Assembly: GCF_003576645.1 (NCBI RefSeq)
Contig: NC_044922.1
Location: forward strand, 3,189,632-3,253,631
DNA length: 64,000 bases
Origin: Ipomoea triloba
Taxonomy: Eukaryota; Streptophyta; Magnoliopsida; Solanales; Convolvulaceae
Direction: 5' to 3'
Part shown: one piece after another, positions 12,601-23,194 of the stretch
Numbering within the stretch: the first letter of the stretch is position 1
Layout of the letters: every line of letters starts with the position of its first letter
Program-made: the position numbers and the translations under genes
Notes under the pieces: generated by a model
Databases searched by the model: none
Seen by the model: the letters and a program-made list of their open reading frames with translations, nothing else
What the model was told of the DNA's origin: nothing

Positions 12601-15600
12601 TTTTGTAATTCCATTGGAATTCAGGGTTTTCCAATAAATACTAATATCAAAATCACTGTTGAGATAGTCAATTAATGCCTGCAAAGGATAATCCACCTTA
12701 ACAGCTTAAAAGGCAACCGTATATAGAGAAAAGATCCCTCAAAGTAGCATCCTTGATACCTGGCAGATCACAATGTCATCAGGGCTAGTGTTGTTATGCA
12801 GTTTCTGGTGCCATTCTTCCATCATTCCACCTTTGCAATCATTCTTCCTCTGCAGTTATAAATAAGTTATCAATATCAGTTACCATTGCTTGGAAACTAG
12901 AATATAAGTGTTGAAAAATAAAGAGTTAGGTTTATCTATAGGGTGTCAATGCAGCAGCAAAATGTGTAGTATATTTCTGATTGTTGAGATTATTATAATT
13001 ATTATGTGTTAGGCAGCAGTAAAATAAACAGTAGCAAAGTTAGGCAGTAAAGTTAACAGCAGCAAAGTTAGGCAGCAGAAATGTTAGGTAGCAGAAATGT
13101 TAGGCAGCAGTAAATAGTGCAGAATTTCAGGAAACTTGTCTATTTTCTCATGTATATATAGATGTATCAGCTAGCTAATGAAGATATAACACAGATTTGT
13201 TATTTCAGAACTCAGAAACATCTGTTTTCCATCATTTTTCAGTTCTGGTCAGTAAATACTAGCCTCTAATTTTCTGTGTTAAACCTCTATTTTGTCATAG
13301 GGTTGTGTCTGTTTATGAATAGGTGTCAGTTATGGATAGGTACTTACAGTTATGTGTATGTGTATATATATGTACTATGTTTCTTTGTTAGAAACACACA
13401 GATAATATAGAATCATATATTTTCAATATCTTTCAAGTACTTAATTCTTCAACTTTGCTTCTGCCTAACTGGCGGGTGGTTGCTATTCCCACCCACCAGG
13501 CCATTCCATCCTCCAAATTCAACATGGTATCAGAGCCTACTTTCCTAGGGTTTTTCAAACATCAAAATTGCATTCCTTTTCAGTCGCATGAACAGTAGTA
13601 CCCATAAGTTACTGTTCACGCGAAACCCTAATTTTTCAAATTACTTGCTTTTGGTGAGTTCTTTTGTCAAATTGGTGTTACCCATCTCTTCTACCGTCTC
13701 CGGCGAGCCTGACTCAGCAAGCAACATCGCCATCTCCTCCGCCACGCGCCTCCATGCGCTGCCACCGTCGCGCCTCCATGCGCCGCCACCGTCGCCGGAC
13801 TTCCGACCTCACGCGCCGGCACGTGTGGCCTCCTCCGGCAGTATTTTCCGGCGAAAATTTCCAGATATTCCCGTCGGTCCTCTGCGACTCCATCTGTGTA
13901 TTTTTCCTTGTGATGTATTTCTCCGGCGAAAATTCCAGATTGTTGTTTTGACCTTCTTTGGACCTTTTGGTGAAGTTTGAAGTCTTTTTGGGTTTGTTGC
14001 CAAACTTCTTTCCGGGGTGTTTTGGTATAACCGTATTTGTTTCTTAATTTTCAGAATACCATATTTTTATTCCCTAGGGTTTTCAAGTTTGGCTCTTTTT
14101 TATTTCCAGAAGCCTTTTTTGTTATTCACTTTATCCTATAAGAGGGTGTAAACAACAACCATGTGGTGTTCCCGGTATTCATACTTTATTCTTTGGGTGT
14201 ATTTCTCATTACTATGGGCTCTTCTTCATCCCCTTTGTTGCTCATGCTTTGTTTGCTCTACCGCTCTTGATGAAGATTGTTGTTGGCAAATCCTAGAGCT
14301 TATGTTGCTGTGAGGTTGTTCGTGACAAGCTTCTCCCTTGGTGCTTTCATTCCCATGGGTTGTGTATATCATTGTCCCTTCGAAGCCATCCAGCACTGTT
14401 ATTCTCTAGCTGCTTGTAATCTTCATTTGTAATTTAAAGTAAGGTAGAGTGTATGTTTTAATCCAAGCTTGGAACTTTTAGATGTTCCAGCTTGAGGGGG
14501 AGTGTTGAAAAATAAAGAGTTAGGTTTATCTATAGGGTTGTGTCTGTTTATGAATAGGTGTCAGTTATGGATAGGTACTTACAGTTATGTGTATGTGTAT
14601 ATATATGTACTATGTTTCTTTGTTAGAAACACACAGATAATATAGAATCATATATTTTCAATATCTTTCAAGTACTTAATTCTTCAACTTTGCTTCCGCC
14701 TAACTGGCGGGTGGTTGCTATTCCCACCCACCAGGCCATTCCATCCTCCAAATTCAACAATAAGATTCTAAAGTCAAAGAAGTTTAAATTTACCTGAATA
14801 ACCAGTATTTCATCCCTTATGCGCTGCCCTACATCTCCTTCTCCTCCACGCCCCACAGTCGACATAATCATGTGCAATAATCCACGGTACTGTGGACAAC
14901 TTATGTAAACATCCTGCAGCATATCTGTCAGCCTGTCCTGAGATCTGCTGATCTCACTGCATCAAATTAGCAAAAAAGCATGCATGGTCAAAAATTAGCA
15001 TGCCTTACAAAAGGAAATCATGCACTAACAAGCCTCAAGCCTTTAAATTATTATTATACCAGATGAAAAATTACAGAGCATGGCACTTCAACGCTTTTTA
15101 AAGAATAACAATCTGAACACAGAAGAAAAAGAGAACCTATTTGAAAGAATCTTACCGTGGCTTTACATTGTAGTTTTTGTTCCATATAAGCTGTCTTGTA
15201 GCCATAAACCGCATCCACACAAGGATTGCGGCAAAACCTAGCTCACCGGCATTTGTCGCTTCTGTTACCAAGTCAGCTGCAATATTAAACCTATGTAGAG
15301 AAAAAGAAATTACGTTCAAAGGACCATTTTTCAAAGAGATACTTGATAATCCAAAGGACTAGTAAATAAATCATGTCTTATCAGGCAAGGTATTACTTAT
15401 ATATAAGAGCACTAGAAGGGCATATATAAAACACACTATCCTAAATTCCATTGCTAGGTCAGTAAGACATAGACATGTGCAAAGATAAGAGATGTATCAA
15501 TGAAGAACTACATGGTTATTTGAAATTAGCGTGACATAGAACATTTGAATCATTCAATAATTTAACACTTTGCTTCAACTCAGAGCACCATACTGTACAT

Positions 15601-15725
15601 TCAAATTAACTCTTGATTTTCAACTAGTTCCAATCAAACAAGACTCTGCATGAGCACTTAATAGCCAGTTTCAGAAGTCATTGCAGGACAGTCCAACCTA
15701 ACAGAGTATTTTTCCTCCAATCAAC

Positions 15726-15756
<31 letters not shown>

Positions 15757-18700
15757 NNNNNNNNNNNNNNNNNNNNNNNNNNNNNNNNNNNNNNNNNNNN
15801 NNNNNNNNNNNNNNNNNNNNNNNNNNNNNNNNNNNNNNNNNNNNNNNNNNNNNNNNNNNNNNNNNNNNNNNNNNNNNNNNNNNNNNNNNNNNNNNNNNNN
15901 NNNNNNNNNNNNNNNNNNNNNNNNNNNNNNNNNNNNNNNNNNNNNNNNNNNNNNNNNNNNNNNNNNNNNNNNNNNNNNNNNNNNNNNNNNNNNNNNNNNN
16001 NNNNNNNNNNNNNNNNNNNNNNNNNNNNNNNNNNNNNNNNNNNNNNNNNNNNNNNNNNNNNNNNATACCCCCCCCCCCCCCCCCCCCCCCAAAAAAAATC
16101 ACAATTATGTGCGACATGATATTATGAATAGACTAAGAAAATTTAGTAGTCTTTATAATAAAATAAAATTTTAAAAAGGGAAGAACAAATCTAAAAAAGA
16201 ACATAAAAGCCTAATACGTTAAGTCGCTACTCACCTGTGCATGAAGGACTTCTGAGCTTCACTTTCCATATTTGCAATTTTATCTAACAAAGCCTTTGCC
16301 GTTCCCTCACCATCCTAGTAGAAGTAAAAACAGCACGTTTACAGAAGAAAAATTTCATATGATGACAAAGAATAATTATCAAGACATGGACACTTTTCTT
16401 TTACCTGCTTAGGTTGAGTACTAAAGTCAACATAAAAGTCTGAACCCCTGTCTTTTATCCAGTTTCTACCAGACAAAAGAACAAATGGCATGCCAGTGAA
16501 ATCTCCATCCCCAATTCCAATTTCTAAGGATTGGATCTGAGAATTAATATACAGAAATGAGTCATCCCCCAAGACTTGTCAACATAAAGGTTCAAGTTAC
16601 AATCACTCAATTTGCAGCACTTTCACAAAATAAACTAAAATGACAAGGAATCGAGTGCATACTCTATCAGACAGATTATCTGAAACACAGCTTGAGAATT
16701 GGGTTTCAGCATAATGATGTGAGGAAACTGATCCATAAGGCAATACATTTGCAGGTGGTGCCTGAAAATATTCACCATATATGAATCTACATAAAGATGG
16801 GCAAATCTGATCATAGAATTTAAATATTTTGGAGTTCCTAAGTCTTGGATCAATTACTTCCAGCATCTTACCAACCACTCTCCAGGTTTTCTGGATAATG
16901 CCCAATGAAGAATAACAGGCTCATTGAGATCCGTAGCCAGATAAACTTTTGTCTTACCAGAGGGTTTTGCTACAAGTACCTTCAGAAGCACAAGAGAAAA
17001 TTTTTAGGACTATACGTGCATAACTCTTGCGTACAGAAGTAAAAAATACTATGTACTAACCATGAGTTCACTGTTACCAATCTTATATATTTTCTTGGTT
17101 ATTATAGGGCCATCAACCTGTCCTTCCTTAGACTTGGAAAAACGCTCAATCCTGGATAATACTTGAGCTGCACCCAATATCTGTTCCCCTGAAGCATCCT
17201 TGTTGATAAGTTGAGCCACATCTCTTTTCTTCCTCTGAATCTTTTCCATGCTGGAATAATGCCTTTTCTCTTGTTTCTTGGCAACCTTAGTTTGTATTTC
17301 TCCTTTTACAACCTTCTTCCGCAACTCTTCAAGTGAAATGCCTTTCTCAAGTTCAAGTTGCAATTCTTTCTTTGCTTCTTCAAATTCTTTCTGTTATTGA
17401 AACAAAAATTAGGATTTTCCGGAGGATAACACAGAATTTCTTTGTGCAAACATATAACAAGGTTCAGGATTTACATTTTGTTCAACCGAAGAATAGAATG
17501 GTTTTCCTGCTTTCTCCCAACGTATATATGCTTGTGTTTGCACAAGCTCTATAGGTAAAGTGCCCTTTGTTTTGGCAGGAGCCTGCTCCTTGAGTTCAAC
17601 TTTGTCATTCTTCTTCATTAATCGTGCTCGAATGTCTACTATGGAAGTACCCCTTGTTATTTCCTCTAAAAGTTCAGTTCTTGCTGCTTCATATTCCTCC
17701 TTTAAATGTCATAGCATTTTCCATAAATAACTATGTGCACAAATGCATATTTTTCAATTGCAAATAATAATAATAATAATAATTAATAAATAAATAAATA
17801 AAATAAAGAAGAAAAAGTAAAGAGTGCAAATAACAACAATAACTATATGCACCAATACACACACAGAGAATAGCATAAGCATGACAGGCAATAAAAAAGT
17901 GACAAAATGTTACTCCATAAAACAGAAAGCCCCTAGAAGACCATTTGTAAGATCCACTATGAATGAATTAACTCATGCTTATGAACTTAAAGCATTTTGA
18001 ATGGGTCAAGATTAATAAATTAAAACAAACATATAGACAACTGGAATCAAATGGCAAGAATTATGCACCTTCTCTTGCTGAGGGTTGTAGGTTTGTTTTC
18101 CTTTCCTCTCCCACCTCAAGTATGCCTGCATCTGCACAAGATCTTCCGTAACTGAAACATTGGACCGTGGCAGTCTCAGAGGCCTCTGTGGCTCTCTTGG
18201 GGGAATTTTAACATGGAAGTTATTGTCACTATTTTTTATCCTGATGAAAGTGAAAAGGGAGAAGAAAGGATCAAGTCACTCCACCACGTTCTTTTTCCAC
18301 ATACAAAAGAACAAAATTTGTTTAGAGATGTGCACCATACCATTTATTCTGGGGTTCGTGATATATAACAAACTCTATGGCTTGTATTGCAGGATCATCA
18401 ATATCCAATCTCAAAACAGCATAGGAGCCAGACTAGGGGAAGCATTCAACTTTAGTAATAATTCACCAATGAAGTTCTCATATTAAAAAGCATTTTATCC
18501 TTTAACTGACATTCTATCCCCTTAATAAACTTACTTGCACAAGAGGAGTTCGAAGTGCTCTGTTCTTATATACTATGGTTCCATTTGGACGATGATGAGG
18601 AAGAACCCACCTGCTAACAGAATTATCGAGAAAAAATATATTAAAGTGCCACACAGCTAAGCCCAACTAATCCCAAATAATAATTTAAGCTTACTCCTTT

Positions 18701-19509
18701 CCAGATTTTATCGCACCCCAATGAAGAAACAAGCCCTTGCTGCTGCTGGTAACTTTAAAATCAACCAGGACATGACCTGAAGTGGGGGGCTTAACATCAA
18801 CCTGTTCAATTCAAAAAAAGAAAAAGGAGGAAATCTCATATAAAAAATTGTTCCCATTGATAAATAAATTAGGATCACAGAACCCCATTCCACATTATAC
18901 AAGCCTGCAGACCATCAACCTTTATAGACTATTTGCTTAGGATTCCTACTGGACTACTGGTCCCATGAATAAATATATTTGTTCTATATCATTGAGAACA
19001 TACAAAAATACCCTTCTAATATTGCATTTGAATATAGTTACTTGAGCAGTACAAACTGAAATACCTGGAGTTCCATATTCCCTTCAAGGTTGAATTTCTC
19101 ACCAATCTGCTAGAAAGCAAAAAATATGTGATTAAATACATAATAGACATAAATGAGAAGCTTATTAAAACAATGAATACACAGCATGATAACCTTCATT
19201 GGCCAATATAGTGAATAGTTGTTCATTTTAAAAATTTACCTCAGAAGAAGGATTGGTGGCTAACTTGGCCTGAATAGAACCAGAAACAGAAGGCTTGTGT
19301 GCCATCGGAAATTTCTTTTTCTGCAGAGCAAATCTATCAGTGCATAACTCAGTTAAAAAAGGGGGTTTCCGTTTTTGTGAATTCACTTGAGACTGAAACA
19401 AGGAACTACCCCCAAGATACGAAGGGGAGCCGATTCTACTCCGATATTCCAATAACGAAGAGGGAAGGAATCTCTGGTGCAACAAGTTACTCCATAACGA
19501 ATTGCTCAT
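6625..19509 (-). CDS. GWD1: Alpha-glucan water dikinase, chloroplastic (R1/SEX1 type)
   Basis: This enzyme phosphorylates starch glucose units (mainly at C6) with the ATP beta-phosphate, opening the granule surface to amylases. Joining 33 GT..AG exons gives 1463 residues, almost the same length as potato R1. The start at 19507-19509 was chosen because it opens the R1-like MSNSL...NLL plastid transit peptide (about 1-75). Two CBM45 starch-binding modules carry LHWG and EW motifs (W133/W142) and ILHW and GEW motifs (W465/W474). The phosphohistidine domain has DVLSHVSVRARNG with catalytic H1068. CFATC (C1079, C1083) is the redox-regulatory cysteine pair. The C-terminal PPDK-like ATP-binding domain includes FRSDSNGEDLEGYAG and ends QTRPQM. 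All reading frames join without a stop, so the gene looks functional. Between K552 and D553 it seems about six residues shorter than potato, from memory; a missed micro-exon there is possible. Confidence 0.97.
7608..7754 (+). mobile_element. tRNA-derived SINE in GWD1 intron 30
   Basis: The 16-bp direct repeat AATCATGGGGGCTCTT occurs at 7592-7607 and 7755-7770. The body has an A-box-like CTTGTGCTCAAATGGCA, a B-box-like GGTCATGAGTTCGAGCC, and ends ATTCAAAAAAAAA. It is antisense to GWD1 and sits between exons 30 and 31, away from both splice sites. It belongs to the same family as the copy at 31.8 kb. Confidence 0.9.
12944..13297. mobile_element. Nested solo LTR-like insertion inside the 5' LTR
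   Basis: Compared with the intact 3' LTR, the 5' LTR carries 354 extra bases running TGTCAATG...TTTTGTCA, flanked by a 5-bp duplication TAGGG (12939-12943 and 13298-13302). TG..CA ends, a 5-bp duplication and a TATATATA promoter-like stretch fit a solo LTR of a different family. The interior has degenerate short repeats of the type GTTAGGCAGCAGAAAT (about 13010-13110). No primer-binding site or coding part remains. Confidence 0.75.
13525..13536 (+). other. tRNA-Met primer-binding site of the LTR element
   Basis: TGGTATCAGAGC abuts the 3' end of the 5' LTR. This is the classic plant Ty1/copia primer-binding site, complementary to the 3' end of initiator tRNA-Met. Confidence 0.92.
15727..16090. 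other. Assembly gap (N 15757-16064) bracketed by poly-C runs, GWD1 intron 12
   Basis: Thirty C residues (15727-15756), 308 N, then 23 C residues (16068-16090). Both flanks are C on the same strand, which suggests a genuine long C/G homopolymer or low-complexity block rather than read-end dark-cycle artefacts, which would give opposite bases on the two sides. Exons 12 and 13 on either side are intact, so the GWD1 coding sequence is not interrupted. Confidence 0.9.
17757..17815. repeat. AT-rich microsatellite (AAT)n/(AAAT)n in GWD1 intron 6
   Basis: AATAATAATAATAATAAT passes into AATAAATAAATAAATAAA-type units, within the intron between exons 6 and 7. A simple sequence repeat with no other signal. 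Confidence 0.85.
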
Positions 19510-20210
19510 ATTCCACTCTCCCAATCCCTATTCCAAATTTCAAATTACCAATCGCTCCAATCAATCAGCAACCACGCACAAATCCACAATCGTATCAGTC
19601 TCCCCGCACTCGTATGATTCTATAGAGCATACACTGTATACTTTACAAACACTTGGAATCAAACTCTCACTCTACTACCGCCGGCTTAGCATATGATTGA
19701 ATCCCTATAAAATTCCAAATTGAGAGTGCACGTCATTACATTCATAGCCGCACATAAACACGTACATATAAAAACTTCATAGAAGTTTAACGTATGATCA
19801 ATTGAAATAGTCACCAAAAAATTCAACAAAGAGTAGAAATGCAGTAAATAGACGAATGTGAAGTCGACGAAAACGCGGTGACGAATGAGATTACTTGAAG
19901 TAGAAATTAAATGATCGGAGTTCTAATAAATTCGAAGAGATTGTTAACTGGAAACTGAGATATAAACATGAATATTAGTAGGATTGTAAAGAAGCATATA
20001 GAAGTCGAAGCTTACGCTGTGCAGTGTGAAGACTGAAGATCGGAGGTGTTTAATTGAGACAATCAGACAACGGAAAGTGTTAAAGAGAAGACGTAGAGGG
20101 AAAGAAAACGGATACTTCAGCATCACGAAGAAGGAACAAGTGTCGAGGTGGCAACTTTTTACACGGACAACTGTACAAGAGGAATGAAGTTCCCGCGCAG
20201 GTGACGTGGA
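19510..20210 (-). promoter_or_regulatory. GWD1 5' leader and proximal promoter, probable leader intron
   Basis: Upstream of the GWD1 ATG (to the right on the plus strand) is about 0.65 kb before a MITE begins. A good donor read on the minus strand, ACAGC|GTAAGC at about 20015, and an acceptor TTTTATAG at about 19705 suggest a 5'-UTR intron of roughly 310 bp. A GACGTGG motif (ACGT core, bZIP-type) sits at 20203-20209. The transcription start cannot be fixed from sequence alone. Confidence 0.45.
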
Positions 20211-20236
20211 CCGTCCAGATTGTTTGCACTCTATTA

Positions 20237-20423
20237 GGGCTCGTTTGGTTCGCGAAAAATATTTGAAGGGGAGGGAAAGTGAAATTCCGTGGAAAAGTAG
20301 TTACCAGGAAGAGTTGTTTGGTTGGTGGAAAAGAAATTACTGGGAAAATAAATTATGGTGTTTGGTTAAATTTAGAATGGTAAGAAATAATGTGTATAAA
20401 GACCTAAATGCCCATACTATTAC

Positions 20424-20461
<38 letters not shown>

Positions 20462-21161
20462 CTAAACTAGTAAACCACATGTTTAACCAACAACCCATAT
20501 TATTCTTATTTCAATTTGGGGCTTATTTCAATTTGGGGCTTATTTCAATTTGGGCCCAATAATGATAATACAGGTTTCTTCATTTTTCACTCAAACCCAT
20601 TCTCTGGTCGAAGCAGTTGAAGCAGCCAGCAGAGCAAGAGAGCAGAGCCGGTGAGCCGGCGACTAGCGATGCGGAGGAGGCGGAGGCGCGACGGTGACAG
20701 AGGCGGAGATGCGGAGGCGCAGAGCTGAGGCGGCGACTGGCAAGGCGGGTGCGGCGAGGCGGAGGTGGAGGCAGCCGGCAGCGACTGGCGAGTTTCCGAA
20801 CACAGTGCTGGTGAACATAAAATGTTTGATTATACTTGATTTCATACATAAAATGTTTGGAATTGAATTGGTGAACATACACAGTGTTGGTGTGCTGGCT
20901 TTCCAATTTATAAACTTTGGGAGGGAGGAAGAAGAAATGGGAAGAGGATGAAGAAAACAGAAGGGCAAAACTTTTGTTCCCAACAGCAAAGGAAAATAAA
21001 ATCCGAGGATATACCTCAGATTTTGTTTTCCTGTAAAATGAGGAAGTGCTTTTCCATTGGAATTTTAGTTCCAATCAACCAAACATGGAAAGAGAGTAAT
21101 TTTTTTGAGTTTTAGGAACTCACTTCCCATGGAAAAGGAGTTCCTCCAACCAAACATGCCC
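20237..21161. mobile_element. MITE, PIF/Harbinger-like, TTA target duplication, next to GWD1 promoter
   Basis: The ends are GGGCTCGTTTGGTT and AACCAAACATGCCC, flanked by TTA (20234-20236 and 21162-21164); 925 bp. The interior contains an (ATT)n microsatellite (about 20420-20459), three copies of a TTTCAATTTGGGGCTTA unit (about 20511-20557), and a GC-rich block (about 20640-20790) that gives long spurious frames. There is no transposase. It starts only about 30 bp upstream of the ACGT motif of the GWD1 promoter. Confidence 0.85.
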
Positions 21162-21267
21162 TTAGTTCTAGTTCTGTTACAACTCTTGATATTCATTTTT
21201 TTTTTTTTTGTGTATTGACCATATTCAATGTCAATAGTGACCAAATTTTATTTAAAGTGGAGATTAA

Positions 21268-21835
21268 GAGCGTGTTCGGAAATCATTTTTCGGGTTTTGT
21301 TTGGCAAGTGAGGGGAAAATGGGGTCGGAAAATAAGACTTCAGTCAATGAAAAATGGGGCCTTTTTTTTGAAAAATGACTTCCGAAAATTTTTTCCCGTC
21401 TTCAGGCACCCCTTTCAGGAAAATGCTTCGGCACCAGTCGCCGAAAGTCATTTTTCGGAACTTCACTTGCGTCTTCAGGCACCCCTTTCAGGAAAATGCT
21501 TCGGTCGCAAAACCAGTCGCCGACTGGTTTCCTCCGGAAACTAATCGCCGACTAGTTTTGCGAAAACCAGTCGCAACTTCTATTTTTTTTTATTTTTTTT
21601 ATTTTATTATTCTTTTTGGTTAATTTGTGTTGATTTCTTGTTTGTTAATTTGTTGTAATAATTTTTTTCTCTTTAAAAAAAATTATTTTGTTTCTCAATA
21701 ATAAAAAAAAATATATTTTGTTTATGATTTTCTGGAAAATGAAGCAAACACACAAAGACAGTTTTTCAGAATTCATCCAAACACGGAAAATGACTCATTT
21801 TTCAAAAATTATTTTCCTACTTTCCAAACACGCCC
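21268..21835. mobile_element. MITE, TAA target duplication
   Basis: The ends GAGCGTGTTCGGAAA and TTTCCAAACACGCCC form an imperfect inverted repeat, flanked by TAA (21265-21267 and 21836-21838); 568 bp. The interior has two copies of a CTTCAGGCACCCCTTTCAGG motif and repeated AACCAGTCGC motifs. It shares end motifs with the degraded element at 41.4 kb. It lies between GWD1 and the PMEI gene. Confidence 0.8.
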
Positions 21836-22252
21836 TAAATATGAAAATGATCCAATAATCATTAAATCAAATATAGAAAAATTATAGACTAAATGTGAAA
21901 ATAATCTAATAATCGTAAGCAATATTTAAGTATATATCCTACGTTTATTCCATAGTATATAATAAGATAGTTAAGACAACAAGATAAGGTGAAAGACATA
22001 CATACGGATTAAACGTTGGACATTTGCATGACAAAACAAATCAAAACAGCTTTGTTTTGTGAGATGAAAACAATGCTGCAACTTCAATCCTAAGCTACAA
22101 ATCAAGATTTTGTTTGTTTGTTTTTTTTTTTTTTTTTTTTTTTTTTGGGTTAGTTGTCTACTAAAATTATTCATCTAAATTATAACACGAAAGGAACTGC
22201 ATCGGTCGCCATCCGTCCTTCCGTCCAATTCCGGCGAAAATTTTTCGATTCT

Positions 22253-22792
22253 TCACTGCTGCGAAACCACGGCCAAGGCGCTGTCGAGATATCTGGCGTA
22301 GAACTTGACGATGTTCTGCAAGGGAAAGCTGACGCCGAACTCTTGGAGCGCGTCGCCGCAGTCGCTGGGCAGGGCGGCGCTGAGGCGCGTCATGACGGCC
22401 ATGTGGTCGTCGGCGTCGAGGGCCTCGAGGGAGATGTTGAGGTCGTCGACGGCGTTCTCGAAGCTGTCGTGGCAGGTCTTGAGGATGGAGTCTTTGGTGG
22501 CGCTTTTGAGTTTGGAGAATGAGGGGGTGACGACGTCGCCGCTCATGGACTCGATTTCCTTGGCCAGCTTGAGAGTGGCCTTGATGGCGTTGGCGGAGGC
22601 GTCGTGGAGGGTCGACGCGCCGCCCACCATGCGCGTGCAGAGGCGCTTGCTCGTGGCGGTCTGGCAGAACGGGTTGATCTTGGAACCAGGCGTGAAGGCG
22701 GGGAGAAAGGCGTCGGCGCCGTGGGAAAGGAGGAGAACGGCGGCGACGGCCACCAATGCAATAGCCTTTTGTGTTGTCATATTTTTTGTCAT
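22253..22792 (-). CDS. Pectin methylesterase/invertase inhibitor domain protein (PMEI)
   Basis: A single-exon protein of 179 residues. It has a signal peptide (about 1-28, hydrophobic IALVAVAAVLLL, cut near GADA), so it is secreted to the wall or vacuole. The four cysteines C43, C52, C107 and C145 have PMEI-family spacing: C-x8-C for the first disulfide, and the second pair linking the four-helix bundle. Family members bind and inhibit either pectin methylesterases or acid invertases; sequence alone does not say which. I chose the first Met (22790-22792); a second Met five codons in is also possible. The coding region is far GC-richer than its surroundings, which produces long antisense frames. 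The closest relative I recall is the Arabidopsis EDA24 type, but this is not certain. Confidence 0.85.
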   Translation of the reverse strand: MTKNMTTQKAIALVAVAAVLLLSHGADAFLPAFTPGSKINPFCQTATSKRLCTRMVGGASTLHDASANAIKATLKLAKEIESMSGDVVTPSFSKLKSATKDSILKTCHDSFENAVDDLNISLEALDADDHMAVMTRLSAALPSDCGDALQEFGVSFPLQNIVKFYARYLDSALAVVSQQ

Positions 22793-22947
22793 TGTGTTTT
22801 TAGGCGGCGGCCTCTGGGCTCTGAAGAGGAGGGCTTAACCACTTTGGTGGTTAAAGGTTCTCCTTCTCAGGGCCTCCTCGCAAAATGGATGAGAGGATTT
22901 TAGGCTGCCTTAGCTTGTGAGTTGTGAGAAAGAAGGTCGTGAGAGGT

Positions 22948-22960
22948 CCCATAAATACTA
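22948..22960 (-). promoter_or_regulatory. Possible TATA box of the PMEI gene
   Basis: Read on the minus strand, TAGTATTTATGGG lies about 160 bp upstream of the PMEI start codon, a plausible TATA position if the leader is about 130 bases. The match is weak. Confidence 0.35.
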
Positions 22961-23194
22961 GTTTTCATCAACAGAATTACGTTTAGTTTGTGGCGCCATG
23001 CAAAATGCTGAGGTTCTCCTTCCTCGAAAAATTATAAAAGCATAAATTAATTTTTAAAATGAATATTAAAAATTAATTTTTTAATGAATTAACTGACATT
23101 TCAGCAGTGACCCGGCCAATTGTATGTAGTTTCACGTATAATTTAATGTCATATTCTTTATTTAAAAGTTGGGTTTGAGCCGGGTTGATATACG

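Larger units (their letters stand above)
12909..14759 (+). mobile_element. Small non-autonomous copia-type LTR retrotransposon in GWD1 intron 14
   Basis: The 5' LTR is 12909-13524 (257 bp once the nested insertion is removed) and the 3' LTR is 14503-14759 (257 bp). Both run TGTTG...CAACA. By eye they differ at one base (TTCTGCC versus TTCCGCC). The target duplication ATAAG is perfect (12904-12908 and 14760-14764). A primer-binding site follows the 5' LTR, and the purine tract TTGAGGGGGAG precedes the 3' LTR. The 978-bp interior has no gag or pol, only a short GC-rich frame, so it must have moved with proteins from another element. It lies antisense to GWD1, with its edge about 30 bp inside the intron from the exon-14 donor. 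Confidence 0.93.
6625..19509 (-). other. GWD1: Exon map of GWD1 (33 coding exons, transcript order)
   Basis: Exons in transcript order: 19240-19509, 19065-19109, 18695-18801, 18535-18610, 18341-18432, 18069-18240, 17475-17699, 17061-17390, 16872-16979, 16663-16761, 16405-16536, 16235-16314, 15156-15290, 14794-14956, 12760-12849, 12493-12678, 12147-12209, 11994-12056, 11838-11897, 11588-11740, 11375-11458, 10673-10849, 10474-10580, 9856-10069, 9660-9763, 9436-9568, 9142-9267, 8805-8915, 8381-8479, 7941-8114, 7185-7277, 6920-7035, 6625-6829. Each junction was placed on GT/AG (read on the minus strand), and the summed phase stays open. Intron 12 contains the assembly gap, intron 14 a nested LTR insertion, and intron 30 a SINE. 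Confidence 0.9.

Noticed and set aside
13588..13980. 130-codon frame inside the LTR element
   Set aside because: Pro/His/Arg-rich low-complexity translation overlapping another frame; no gag, protease, integrase or reverse transcriptase motif.
15698..16117. Poly-glycine frames across the N gap
   Set aside because: Translation of C runs and Ns; not biological.
20580..21074. 164-codon minus-strand frame
   Set aside because: Lies wholly inside the 20.2-kb MITE and comes from its GC-rich interior.
22154..22903. Long plus-strand open frames opposite the PMEI gene
   Set aside because: They are antisense shadows of a GC-rich coding region; no domain, and the minus-strand frame has a signal peptide and the four PMEI cysteines.
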